Positions 9,646 to 18,256 of a DNA stretch of 64,000 bases are shown in pieces (the stretch's first letter is position 1; every line of letters begins with the position of its first letter). Made by a program: the position numbers and the translations under genes. The notes beneath the pieces are model-generated. The model was not told the origin of the DNA. It saw only the letters and a program-made list of their open reading frames with translations, and did not search any database. The stretch comes from Dethiobacter alkaliphilus (GTDB lineage: Bacteria > Bacillota > Dethiobacteria > DTU022 > UBA8154): assembly GCA_016841605.1 (NCBI GenBank), contig JAENYV010000005.1, positions 137,445-201,444 on the forward strand, in the 5' to 3' direction.

Positions 9646-11772
9646 TCAGTTTTCGTCAAATTTCGCTTCCGTTTCCCAAAAAACGGCAATTTGATCGCCG
9701 TTATGAAGTTTTCCCATCAGGTTTGCCGGTTCTCCGTTATGGGTCATTACCAATTTTCCCCGGGGTTTGCTGCGATCGAAATTAATATAGTCAAATATAT
9801 GGACGAAGGATGGAGCCGGCTCTGCCGGAATGAAAATTGCCTTTCCGTTAACGTGGAGAGTAAGTATTGCCCTTTCTTGTTCATTAAGATTCTCCTGCTT
9901 TTGTTGTTCATCTCTCTTCGTAAGTTTTCTTTCACTTAAATCACTTAAATCACTTAAATCAATATTTTGATGCTGTTTTGTCTCAACAAAAGATTTATTT
10001 TCTTGAAGAAATTTAATCGTAATTTTATCCCCGGGATAAAGCATCTGTTGCAAATCAGCTTCCTGTCCGTTTATTTCCCAAATAAGAGACTTTACGTTCA
10101 ACTCCATCAACTCCAGAAGGGTTGCAAGGGTTCCAAACTGCCAATCCAGCCTGTCTCCATTATTTAAAACTGTTTCCGGTATTGCTTTTTTACTGTTGAG
10201 CAAGATAGATACCGGAAGAGGAAAGGGTTTATTATTGAATAAAACCACATTATTATCCGGGTGCAGGATATCCCTAATTTTTATCTCCCTGGGGAGGCCG
10301 TTTCTGGCTTCCTGTACTTCAATTTTATCGTTGTTTTTAACGATCGTTTCCAGGGATGCTTCTTTCCCGTTAACGCGTATCCTGGCGCTTTCTCCGGCAT
10401 AACCGGGAAAGAATTTTTCTTCACCGTTAAGAAATATTTTTATTCCAGGGCCACGCCGGCCAAGCATTTTTTGTGAATTAAAGCCGGCAGCAATGAGGGC
10501 GTTTCCTACTTTGAGGTTTTCCGAATCAAGCAAACGAACAACTTTTTCATTAACTGTCAGGTAAGAAAAGCCGAAGTAATCTTTTTGCAGCGCGGAGACA
10601 GCAATGCCGAAGGGAGTAATAGACTCGGGTCCTTTTAGTTTATTGCCTGTGTAAATGATATTCTGCACGATTTCTCTTCCCCGTACGGCGACCATTTTCA
10701 GGGGAAGTTCCAGTTTCTCTGCAATTTTCTCCCGTAAAAAAGGTGTTTGGCTTCCCCCTCCGATTAAAAAGACAGCCCGGGGAGGCCCATTGTTATACTC
10801 TTTTATTGTCGAGGTAACTTCAGTAGCGACTTTTTCCACCGCAGGTTCAATGGATTTTAAAATTTCCGCGGCAGGGAGATGAAAGCTGTTTCCCAGGATA
10901 TCTTTAAAGGAGATATTCGCTTTTTTTTGTGTCAGTCTCAGCTTGACAGATTCCGCCGTGTTAAAGTCCAAAAGATATGTTTCCGCGATTTGTTCGCTAA
11001 TTTCATCCCCGGCCAATGGAACCATAGCATAGCCGATTACCGCTCCTTTGTGTGTAATGGCAATATCTGAAGTGCCAGCTCCCACATCAACCAGGGCGAG
11101 GTTTAGAGAACGGTATTCCTGAGGAATGGTGACGTTCAGGGCAGCTATGGGTTCCAGGGTGAGATTGTGAACGGTAAGTTCGAGTCTTTCTACGACGGTA
11201 AGAAGGCTGTCGATGACAACCTGAGGAAGAAAGGTAGTCAGGACTTCGATACCCATTTTATTGCCCCTTTGACCGATCAGGCTGGTAATGGGGTACTGAT
11301 CAAGAAAGTAAGCAACTGTGGTATAACCCACACAGTAGTAGCGATCGGCAGCCGCATTAATGTCTTCATCGACCAGGATTTGCCTGGCTTTTTCCACTGC
11401 CTCCAGTTCCAGGGAGGCTATCTCCTCCCGGCGAATTATCTGTGTTGAAGCAAGTTCTTTTTCCAGTAGACAGCGGCGCGTTTTTAATGCTCTGCCGGCA
11501 GCCGCGATGGCCACTTTTTCCAGACGGATTCCCAGGCGTTTTTCCAAATTTTTTTTCACTTGCCGGGAAGTTTCCACGACACCCTCAATGTTCTGTATCT
11601 GCCCGTCGAGCATATCCCTTTGGGGATGAAAGACAATTTCTGAAGTAAGAACCCGAAGCTTTTCGTTCTCCGGATAGCAGATAATTCCTACAATGCTGCG
11701 GGTTCCGATATCCATAGCGAAAATGAGCTTACCCGGATCGGCAATTATTTTCTGTTTTGACAAGAAAAGCAC
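9646..11772 (-). CDS. FtsA/PilM-like actin-fold ATPase, long form
   Basis: 708 aa, far longer than FtsA (about 420). The actin-type ATPase core lies at about residues 18-400: phosphate-1 motif FAMDIGTRSIVGII, phosphate-2 ALVDVGAGTSDIAI, and adenosine motif AVFLIGGGSQTPF. The remaining 300 residues are several small beta-rich segments (EKFFPGYAGESARIRVNGKE, DILHPDNNVVL, MLYPGDKITIKF) that look like repeated ubiquitin-like or S4-like modules, with a short DLSDLSDLSE repeat. Annotated elsewhere as a cell-division FtsA-domain protein; its role is unknown. It lacks a clear membrane helix. GTG start behind AGGAGG. The gene is divergent from metG, and its position in the abrB-metG interval is unlike Bacillus. 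Confidence 0.8.
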   Translation of the reverse strand: MLFLSKQKIIADPGKLIFAMDIGTRSIVGIICYPENEKLRVLTSEIVFHPQRDMLDGQIQNIEGVVETSRQVKKNLEKRLGIRLEKVAIAAAGRALKTRRCLLEKELASTQIIRREEIASLELEAVEKARQILVDEDINAAADRYYCVGYTTVAYFLDQYPITSLIGQRGNKMGIEVLTTFLPQVVIDSLLTVVERLELTVHNLTLEPIAALNVTIPQEYRSLNLALVDVGAGTSDIAITHKGAVIGYAMVPLAGDEISEQIAETYLLDFNTAESVKLRLTQKKANISFKDILGNSFHLPAAEILKSIEPAVEKVATEVTSTIKEYNNGPPRAVFLIGGGSQTPFLREKIAEKLELPLKMVAVRGREIVQNIIYTGNKLKGPESITPFGIAVSALQKDYFGFSYLTVNEKVVRLLDSENLKVGNALIAAGFNSQKMLGRRGPGIKIFLNGEEKFFPGYAGESARIRVNGKEASLETIVKNNDKIEVQEARNGLPREIKIRDILHPDNNVVLFNNKPFPLPVSILLNSKKAIPETVLNNGDRLDWQFGTLATLLELMELNVKSLIWEINGQEADLQQMLYPGDKITIKFLQENKSFVETKQHQNIDLSDLSDLSERKLTKRDEQQKQENLNEQERAILTLHVNGKAIFIPAEPAPSFVHIFDYINFDRSKPRGKLVMTHNGEPANLMGKLHNGDQIAVFWETEAKFDEN
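9932..9958 (-). repeat. Three tandem 9-bp units inside the FtsA-like gene
   Basis: TCACTTAAA repeats three times in frame, encoding the DLS-DLS-DLS run in the C-terminal linker. The perfect copies suggest a recent slippage expansion. Confidence 0.8.
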
Positions 11773-11853
11773 CTCGCCTCCTGAACATCTGTCTAAAAAT
11801 ACTTTCCCTTTTTATGCTCAATTTCCTGCCGAATTTTGCATCTTAGGGGCAAT

Positions 11854-11882
11854 TTGCTTGAAAGAGTTTTTTATGGTATAAT
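11854..11882 (+). promoter_or_regulatory. Sigma-A promoter of metG
   Basis: TTGCTT (11854-11859), a 17-bp spacer and a perfect TATAAT (11877-11882), 41 bases before the metG start. No T-box leader is visible between promoter and gene. Confidence 0.7.
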
Positions 11883-11923
11883 TGGACGTTCTTGCATAAG
11901 GGAAACAAGGAGGATTGTTTCGG

Positions 11924-13936
11924 ATGGAACAAGGGGAAAAGACTTTTTTTATTACGACTCCCATTTACTATCCCAGTGATAAACTACATGTGGGACACTC
12001 CTACACGACCGTTGCCGCCGATGCTCTGGCCAGATTCAAGCGTTTAATGGGGTTTGATGTCCGGTTTTTAACCGGGACGGATGAACATGGCCAGAAGATC
12101 CAGCGCAGTGCCGAAGCAGCCGGGAAAACCCCCCAGTTGTTTGTGGATGAGGTCGTTTCTTGGATAAAGAAGCTCTGGGCTACTCTGGATATTTCTTACA
12201 ACGATTTTATTAGAACGACGGAACCCCGCCATAAGAAAGCGGTCCAGTATATTTTCAATAAGCTGTTTGAGCAGGGAGATATCTATAAGGGACATTATGA
12301 AGGTTGGTACTGTACTCCATGCGAAGCATTCTGGACAGCCCGGCAGGTCAATGAGGGGAATTGTCCCGACTGCGGCCGGCCAGTGGAACTGGTTGCTGAA
12401 GAGGGTTATTTCTTCCGTATGTCCAAATATGCTGATAAACTTTTGCAGCATATTGAGGAAAACCCTGACTTTATTCAGCCCTCTTCCCGTAAAAACGAGA
12501 TGATTAACAATTTTCTCCGTCCGGGCCTGGAAGACCTCTGTATTTCCAGGTCTACCTTTGACTGGGGCATTCCTATCCCTTTTGCTCCCGATAATGTAAT
12601 TTATGTCTGGCTGGATGCCTTGAGCAACTATATTACTGCCCTCGGTTATTCATCAGATGATGAAACGCTTTTTAACAGGTACTGGCCCGCAGATGTCCAT
12701 TTGATGGCTAAGGAAATTATCCGCTTTCATACCATTTATTGGCCTATTTTTCTGATGGCTTTAGGAATTCCTCTGCCGAAGCAGGTATTCGGACACGGCT
12801 GGCTGATTATGAAGGAAGGAAAAATGTCTAAATCCCGTGGAAATGTTATTGACCCGATGCGTTTGATCGACCGCTATGGTTCCGACAGTTTACGTTATTT
12901 CCTTTTAAGGGAGATACCTTTTGGTGCTGATGGAGTCTTTAACAACGAATCCATGCTGCAGCGGATTAATACTGATCTGGCCAATGACCTGGGGAACCTC
13001 TTGAGCCGTACTATTACGATGGTTGAGCGTTATTTCGGAGGCATTATCCCTGCACCGGAAGCAGCAGAAGAACCGGTCGACAGGGAATTAAGAGAAACGG
13101 CCCTCTCCACACCGGCACGCCTCGAAGAACTTATGAGCAAGCTGCAGTTTAGCGGAGCTCTGGAGGCGCTCTGGACTCTGGTGCGACGTTCCAATAAATA
13201 TATTGATGAGAATATGCCCTGGTCTCTAGCCAAGGATGAAGAGAAAAAGGGCCGTTTGGGGAGTGTTCTCTATAATCTTTGTGAGTCTCTGCGTTTTATC
13301 AGTGTCTTATTGCTTCCCTTTATGCCCCGTACTCCAGGGCGTATTTGGGCTCAACTGGGAGTGGAAAGTTCTTCCGAACTGCAAAGCTGGGAGAGCCTCA
13401 CCAGCTGGGGACTCTTAAAACCGGGTACCCGCGCTGAGCGCCGGGAAGATCTCTTCCCCCGACTTGATATTGAGAAGGAGTTAAAGATCCTTCTGGAGGG
13501 AAAAGCTACGCCGGAAAACGAGAACCGGAAAGAAGAAGAAAAGGAAAAAGGTCATACTAAAACAAAAGATGCGCAAGAAAAGGATACCGGGGAGAAAGCG
13601 GCGGAAAATATCATTTCGATCGATGAATTCAGCCGTGTTGAAATACGCGTGGGGCAGATTATCTCCGCGGAACCTGTTCCCAAAACAGATAAACTTTTAC
13701 TCTTGAAGGTAAACGTGGGGGAAGAAGAACCCAGACAAATAGTAGCGGGTATTGCAAAATTTTATTCGGCTGAAGAATTACCGGGTAAAAAAGCACTTTT
13801 TGTCGTAAATTTGCAACCCGTAAAGTTGAGGGGGGTTCTCTCTGAAGGGATGATCCTGGCTGCCGTCAGTCCGGACGGTAAGCTCGCCTTAACGGCAGTT
13901 GACCGGGACCTCCCTCCGGGAAGTAAAATCTCATGA
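11924..13936 (+). CDS. metG: Methionyl-tRNA synthetase
   Basis: 670 aa. It charges tRNA-Met. The class I signature HVGHS lies near residue 22, the zinc site is CTPC...CPDC (about 125-147), and KMSKS is in EGKMSKSRGNVIDP. An anticodon-binding helical domain is followed by a charged Glu/Lys linker (about 525-555) and a C-terminal tRNA-binding OB fold (EFSRVEIRVGQIISAE to the end) that mediates dimerisation. The frame opens at a TTG (11915), but AAGGAGG sits 10 bases before the ATG at 11924, which is preferred. It overlaps tatD by 4 bases. Confidence 0.96.
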   Translation: MEQGEKTFFITTPIYYPSDKLHVGHSYTTVAADALARFKRLMGFDVRFLTGTDEHGQKIQRSAEAAGKTPQLFVDEVVSWIKKLWATLDISYNDFIRTTEPRHKKAVQYIFNKLFEQGDIYKGHYEGWYCTPCEAFWTARQVNEGNCPDCGRPVELVAEEGYFFRMSKYADKLLQHIEENPDFIQPSSRKNEMINNFLRPGLEDLCISRSTFDWGIPIPFAPDNVIYVWLDALSNYITALGYSSDDETLFNRYWPADVHLMAKEIIRFHTIYWPIFLMALGIPLPKQVFGHGWLIMKEGKMSKSRGNVIDPMRLIDRYGSDSLRYFLLREIPFGADGVFNNESMLQRINTDLANDLGNLLSRTITMVERYFGGIIPAPEAAEEPVDRELRETALSTPARLEELMSKLQFSGALEALWTLVRRSNKYIDENMPWSLAKDEEKKGRLGSVLYNLCESLRFISVLLLPFMPRTPGRIWAQLGVESSSELQSWESLTSWGLLKPGTRAERREDLFPRLDIEKELKILLEGKATPENENRKEEEKEKGHTKTKDAQEKDTGEKAAENIISIDEFSRVEIRVGQIISAEPVPKTDKLLLLKVNVGEEEPRQIVAGIAKFYSAEELPGKKALFVVNLQPVKLRGVLSEGMILAAVSPDGKLALTAVDRDLPPGSKIS

Positions 13937-14721
13937 ACAAGAGCAAAGTATTTCCCAACCTTGTAGATAGCCATGCTCACCTGGATTTTGACGATTTTGA
14001 TGAGGACAGAGAGAGCGTTCTGGAGAGAGCGCAAAAAACCGGCGTTAAACTAATTATAAATGTGGGTTTTGACCTGGAATCTTCTTTAAGGTCCATTGGA
14101 CTGGCTGAAAAAAATTCTTTTATTTTTGCGGCCGTCGGGATTCATCCCCATGAGGCCGGAAAGGCCGCCGGGGATTATATCCAAAAACTGGAAGAGATGG
14201 CGGAGCACCCGAAAGTAGTGGCTATCGGGGAGATAGGTCTGGATTATTTTCGTGACCGTTCCCCGCGGCCGGTTCAAAAGGAAGTATTTCAGCAGCAGCT
14301 GCGGTTGGCAAAAAAAGTTAATTTGCCGGTGGTCATTCATGACAGGGATGCCCACGATGAGGTGACTCAGACTTTGCAAAACGAAGGGCTGCCGGAAGCC
14401 GGAGGTGTCATGCACTGTTTTTCGGGAGATGTTGTTCTGGCTAAAAAAGTACTGGAACTGGGTCTCTATATTTCCATAGCAGGGCCGGTAACTTATGCCA
14501 AGAATATTGCTCTTGGGCAGGTGGCTTCCATGGTGCCTTCCGGCAAATTGTTGATTGAAACGGATGCTCCCTTTTTGCCGCCCCATCATTTGCGAGGCAA
14601 ACGGAATGAACCGGCTTATATCAGGTATACGGCGGAAAAAGTCGCGGCAGTGAGGGGAAAGACATGGGAGCATATCGGTCAACTCTGTTTAGAGAATACC
14701 AGAGAACTTTTCCGCATATAA
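13933..14721 (+). CDS. tatD: TatD-family metal-dependent DNase
   Basis: 262 aa. Metal ligands are visible in order: DSHAHLD near the N-terminus, GIHPHEA, AIGEIGLDYF, VIHDRDAH, MHCFSGD and ETDAPFLPP. It is a TIM-barrel amidohydrolase-like exonuclease acting on DNA in the cytosol (YabD of Bacillus). The ATG overlaps the metG stop as ATGA, indicating translational coupling, and the metG-tatD order is the Bacillus one. Confidence 0.95.
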   Translation: MNKSKVFPNLVDSHAHLDFDDFDEDRESVLERAQKTGVKLIINVGFDLESSLRSIGLAEKNSFIFAAVGIHPHEAGKAAGDYIQKLEEMAEHPKVVAIGEIGLDYFRDRSPRPVQKEVFQQQLRLAKKVNLPVVIHDRDAHDEVTQTLQNEGLPEAGGVMHCFSGDVVLAKKVLELGLYISIAGPVTYAKNIALGQVASMVPSGKLLIETDAPFLPPHHLRGKRNEPAYIRYTAEKVAAVRGKTWEHIGQLCLENTRELFRI

Positions 14722-14821
14722 TCTAATATAATATATTATGGCTTATCTTTATTTCCAGTAAATGCAGATGAACGGGCAGCAGTGAGGAAGGGTTCCGGTT
14801 TCGAAAGAGTGGTGTTTTGCG

Positions 14822-15844
14822 ATGTTTTCCGGAAAAGGGATCTTGGAAATTAAGCTTTCGATTTATCTTCTGGCCGGCGTTCTGGTTTTAGGCGGGGCGC
14901 TTCTGGGCTATGCTTGTTTCTTACCCGTGGAAGTAACGGTTAATGATTCAGGTTTGATTTATATGGTAGAGTCCAGGGCAAACAGCGTAGGAGACCTGCT
15001 CGAAGAGCAGAAAATTGAGGTTGACTTTCATGATAAGCTTTACCCCGGGATCTATGCACCGCTTGCTGAAGGGACAGAAGTGCTTATTGAAAGAACCGTC
15101 CCTGTTGAGATTAACCAACCGGGGGTAAGTGCAACGTATTATACGGCGGCTGCTACTGTTGGCGATTTTCTTGAGGAGATGGCTATTCCGCTGGATGGCT
15201 CCTTTTTTGTGACACCGCAACTGGATGATCCCGTTATTCCGGGAATGGAGATTAATCTTGTTCCCCGCAGGGTGGTTGCTGAATTTGAACAGAAAAAAAT
15301 TCCTTATGAAACCCGGAAAAACGAGGATAATAGTCTCCTTAAAGGAAAGCATTTAATTGTAACGGAAGGGCGGGATGGAGTCCGGGAACTTGAATACAGG
15401 GTTGTTTATGCGGGCGAAAAGGAGATCTCCCGGGAATTGGTCCAGGAGAGAATACTTAAAGAACCGATAACATCAGTGGTAAATATTGGAACAAAGGTAG
15501 AGAAACCATCTCCGCAAGTAGTTACGGCCTCCCGGGGTGAACGGGTCCAGGATTACAGCAACGAAGGCCTTGCTTCCTGGTACGGAGCGGATTTTCAAGG
15601 CCGGAGGACCAGCAGCGGAGAAATTTATGATCAACGCCGTTTTACGGCTGCCCACCGTCACCTTCCGTTTGGTACTTTAGTGAGAGTAACGTTTTTACGG
15701 ACAGGTAAAAGCATTGAGGTTACCATTAACGACCGGGGACCCTTAAAGAACGGGAGGATTATTGATCTTTCCAGGGCAGCTGCGGAAGCAATCGGCTTAA
15801 AACCCTTCGGGGTAGGCCGGGTAAAGATTGAAGTAGTGAAGTAA
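14822..15844 (+). CDS. G5-domain cell-wall protein with RlpA-like double-psi barrel
   Basis: 340 aa. One N-terminal membrane helix or uncleaved signal (about 12-34: IYLLAGVLVLGGALLGYA). Two DUF348 ubiquitin-like modules follow (about 38-90 and 93-145), then a G5 domain (about 150-225; IPYETRKNEDNSLLKGK), and finally an RlpA-like double-psi beta-barrel (GLASWYGADFQGRRTSSGE, HLPFGTLVRVT, VTINDRGP, IIDLSRAAAEAIGL). Barrels of this kind bind or cleave peptidoglycan. The catalytic-type Asp in NDRGP is present. The same N-terminal architecture recurs in the next gene, pointing to duplication. A strong terminator follows. Confidence 0.88.
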   Translation: MFSGKGILEIKLSIYLLAGVLVLGGALLGYACFLPVEVTVNDSGLIYMVESRANSVGDLLEEQKIEVDFHDKLYPGIYAPLAEGTEVLIERTVPVEINQPGVSATYYTAAATVGDFLEEMAIPLDGSFFVTPQLDDPVIPGMEINLVPRRVVAEFEQKKIPYETRKNEDNSLLKGKHLIVTEGRDGVRELEYRVVYAGEKEISRELVQERILKEPITSVVNIGTKVEKPSPQVVTASRGERVQDYSNEGLASWYGADFQGRRTSSGEIYDQRRFTAAHRHLPFGTLVRVTFLRTGKSIEVTINDRGPLKNGRIIDLSRAAAEAIGLKPFGVGRVKIEVVK

Positions 15845-15905
15845 GAATAAGAAAGATAAGCAAGTTGTTTTGTAGGCCTGGATATCTGAATATTTTACCA
15901 ATTGC

Positions 15906-15946
15906 AAAAAAGAGCACTTGCCTCATAAAGGTGCTCTTTTTTATTT
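15906..15946 (+). terminator. Terminator after the RlpA-like gene
   Basis: AAAAAAGAGCAC pairs with GTGCTCTTTTTT across a loop of about 12 bases, and more T follow. It separates the two G5 genes into distinct transcripts. Confidence 0.9.
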
Positions 15947-16037
15947 AAGAGTTGAAGCTGACAGCAAAGTATAAAAAAATGGAAAATGGACTAGAATAAA
16001 AATTCGAAGCCGAGTAGACTGGAGGAGAGGAAGTACC

Positions 16038-17132
16038 ATGGAAGACAGTGAGATAGAACCTTTAGAACAGAATTCCCGTAGTAAAAGTAGCTTGCGGAAA
16101 AAAATTGAAGCGTTATTGTTTTTGTTGTTGGCAGGGTTGTTGCTGGCATTTTTCTACAATTACCAATGTAAAGAAATAATGGTCATTGATGGAGCGGAAA
16201 GGTTGCAATATTTAACTTTTAGCAGGACTGTGGGAGAACTGGTCCAGGAAAAAGGCCTGAGTTTAAATGAATACGACAAAGTTCTTCCCGGTAAAGAGGA
16301 ACTGCTCCAGGATGGAGATATCATCGTAATAAAACGGGCATTTTCCGTTTTCTTAAACGTGGATGGAAAAAGTCGGGAAGTTTGGACTAATGCTTCCGAA
16401 GCAGCAGGACTTTTGCGGGAACAAGGAATAAAGCTTCAGGAAGATGATCAAATCTTTCCTGCACTAAATCACCCTCTCAAGCCGGGGGATGAGGTTGTTG
16501 TTGTGAGAGTAGAGAAGCAGTACGAGGTTTTTCAGGAACAGATTCCCTACCGGACAATCAGAGTTCCCAACTCTGAGCTGGAGAAAGGTGTCGTCCGTGT
16601 TTTGCAAGAAGGGCTGGAGGGCCTGCAGGAACATATCTGGGAACTTGTGAAAAAAGATGGGGAGGAAGTATCAAGAGCCCTTGTTTCGAGCAATATTATC
16701 AGTGAACCACAGGATCTGATCCTGGAGTACGGTGAAACGGATATAAACTCCAGGAGTGGGCGGAATATACAGATTAAAAAAGTTTTAACCGTTGAGGCGA
16801 CCGCATACTGCCCGGGAACACCCGAATCCGGATGCCCGATTGATGAACACGGCGCCTCCCAGTGCACAGGTTTTCATAATGACGGCTATACTTATACAGG
16901 AGTAAAAGCCGAGGCCGGTAACGGGACGAGAGAAAAGCCGCATATTATTGCTGTAGATCCGGGGCTTATACCTTTAAAATCCGTGGTCTATATTGAGGGT
17001 TACGGATATGCCCGGGCTGAAGATACCGGAAGTGCTATAAAAGGGCCTGCCATCGATCTTCTTTTCAATAAACATGCGGAAGCAGTGGCTTTCGGAAGAA
17101 AAAAACTTAAAGTTTATTTATTGGTCCAATAG
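16038..17132 (+). CDS. YabE-like G5/3D-domain cell-wall protein
   Basis: 364 aa. Cytoplasmic N-tail, a membrane helix (about 27-43, ALLFLLLAGLLLAFFY), two DUF348 modules, a G5 domain (about 155-235; IPYRTIRVPNSELEKG) and a C-terminal 3D domain. The three Asp that name the domain are in AVDPGLIPL, AEDTGSAIKG and AIDLLF, the active centre of MltA/Rpf-Sps-type murein enzymes. It is probably a resuscitation-like or sporulation-linked peptidoglycan hydrolase, as proposed for YabE. The ATG follows GGAGGAGAGG. Its position after tatD matches yabE. A terminator follows at once. Confidence 0.9.
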   Translation: MEDSEIEPLEQNSRSKSSLRKKIEALLFLLLAGLLLAFFYNYQCKEIMVIDGAERLQYLTFSRTVGELVQEKGLSLNEYDKVLPGKEELLQDGDIIVIKRAFSVFLNVDGKSREVWTNASEAAGLLREQGIKLQEDDQIFPALNHPLKPGDEVVVVRVEKQYEVFQEQIPYRTIRVPNSELEKGVVRVLQEGLEGLQEHIWELVKKDGEEVSRALVSSNIISEPQDLILEYGETDINSRSGRNIQIKKVLTVEATAYCPGTPESGCPIDEHGASQCTGFHNDGYTYTGVKAEAGNGTREKPHIIAVDPGLIPLKSVVYIEGYGYARAEDTGSAIKGPAIDLLFNKHAEAVAFGRKKLKVYLLVQ

Positions 17133-17150
17133 TGGAAATATCCACATTTT

Positions 17151-17175
17151 GTGCCGGTTTTCGGCACTTTTTTAT
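17151..17175 (+). terminator. Terminator of the YabE-like gene
   Basis: GTGCCG-GTTTT-CGGCAC hairpin followed by TTTTTTATTT. It abuts the csp promoter. Confidence 0.9.
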
Positions 17176-17204
17176 TTGACAAAAAAAAAGCAATATGATA
17201 AATT
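17176..17204 (+). promoter_or_regulatory. Promoter of the cold-shock gene
   Basis: TTGACA (17176-17181), a 17-bp spacer of mostly A, and TAAATT (17199-17204). About 56 bases of leader follow before the ATG, including the strong site TAGGAGG. Confidence 0.7.
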
Positions 17205-17260
17205 AAACGTGTGTGAGTCCCAACCCCACAGATTTTTATTTTAGGAGGTATCTTGTCAAT

Positions 17261-17458
17261 ATGTTGGGAAAGGTTAAATGGTTTAGTAAGGAAAAAGGTT
17301 ACGGGTTTATTGAGCGGGAGGACGGGGAAGATGTTTTCGTCCATTACTCTGCCATTCAACAGGATGGGTTTAAGACGCTTGCTGAGGGAGAAGAGGTAGA
17401 GTTCGAAATCGTGGAAGGAAGTAGAGGCCCGCAGGCAGCCAATGTAACCAAGGTTTAA
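17261..17458 (+). CDS. csp: Cold-shock protein (CspA family)
   Basis: 65 aa, one cold-shock OB fold. RNP1 is KGYGFIE and RNP2 is DVFVHYS, in standard spacing after [10 protein letters not shown]. It binds single-stranded RNA/DNA and melts RNA structure in the cold. The ATG at 17261 with GGAGG upstream is preferred; an in-frame earlier start at 17213 would add 16 unrelated residues. It is bounded by its own promoter and terminator. Confidence 0.95.
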   Translation: MLGKVKWFSKEKGYGFIEREDGEDVFVHYSAIQQDGFKTLAEGEEVEFEIVEGSRGPQAANVTKV

Positions 17459-17538
17459 TCTGTGAGGGCAGGGATGCTTCGGAAAATTACATCTGAGTTG
17501 AGTTAAATGACCAAGGATCATCTAACCTCGAGATTACG

Positions 17539-17567
17539 AAGAGAGGCTGAAGACCTCTCTTTTTTTT
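17539..17567 (+). terminator. Terminator of csp
   Basis: AAGAGAGG-CTGAAGA-CCTCTCTT followed by a T run, about 80 bases after the csp stop. Confidence 0.9.
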
Positions 17568-17660
17568 ATACTTTTTCGTTACAGGCAGGATTTTTTTGCC
17601 TGAAGAGGGAATGATACCAAACAAAGAAGAGGAATGCTGAAGCTGGAAAGGAGTTATACA

Positions 17661-18197
17661 ATGAGAATTAATGTTCGAGGTCGAAATATCGATATTACGC
17701 CTGCACTGCAGGAATACGTGGAAAAAAGACTAAACCGGATGGAAAAGTATTTTAATTCTCCCATTGACGCTCAGGTTACTTTGAGTGTAATTAAAGAAAA
17801 TCATATTGTAGAAGTAACTATCTCTATGGACGGCTTGCTCCTTCGGGGAGAAGAGGCTACGCTCGATATGTATGCTTCTATCGATTTGGTCGTTGATAAA
17901 GTGGAGCGCCAAATGCGCAAGTATAAAACAAGAATTAACCGTAAACTAAGGCAAAAAGGAATCAAGGAATTAAATGAAAAGTTTTTCCCCTTGCCGGAGG
18001 ATGAAGAAGCAGCAGAACCTGTTGTTGTTAAGACCAAGCGTTTTGTCATCAAGCCGATGCCGCTTGAGGAGGCAATTTTGCAGATGAACCTCCTGGGACA
18101 TGATTTCTTTGTTTTTCACAGCGCGGAGACAGACGAGGTCAATGTTTTATACAAACGAAAGGATGGCAATTACGGCCTGATCGAGCCGGCCGAGTAG
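17661..18197 (+). CDS. hpf: Ribosome hibernation-promoting factor, long form
   Basis: 178 aa. The N-terminal RaiA/HPF fold (1-100; MRINVRGRNIDITPALQEYV) binds the decoding region of 30S. The C-terminal domain (about 125-178; MPLEEAILQMNLLGHDFFVF and VNVLYKRKDGNYGLIEP) drives 100S dimer formation. The frame opens at 17634, but AAAGGAG sits just before the ATG at 17661. It heads the hpf...secA-prfB block known from Bacillus, here separated from secA by four genes. Confidence 0.95.
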   Translation: MRINVRGRNIDITPALQEYVEKRLNRMEKYFNSPIDAQVTLSVIKENHIVEVTISMDGLLLRGEEATLDMYASIDLVVDKVERQMRKYKTRINRKLRQKGIKELNEKFFPLPEDEEAAEPVVVKTKRFVIKPMPLEEAILQMNLLGHDFFVFHSAETDEVNVLYKRKDGNYGLIEPAE

Positions 18198-18256
18198 CGC
18201 AGGATAAAAGGGAATAAAAGGACGCTGATATGGGGAAACCGGGAGTTTAAGACCTG

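Noticed and set aside
11773..11923. T-box leader searched for upstream of metG.
   Set aside because: The interval is too short and no T-box consensus or terminator is visible. A plain promoter explains it.
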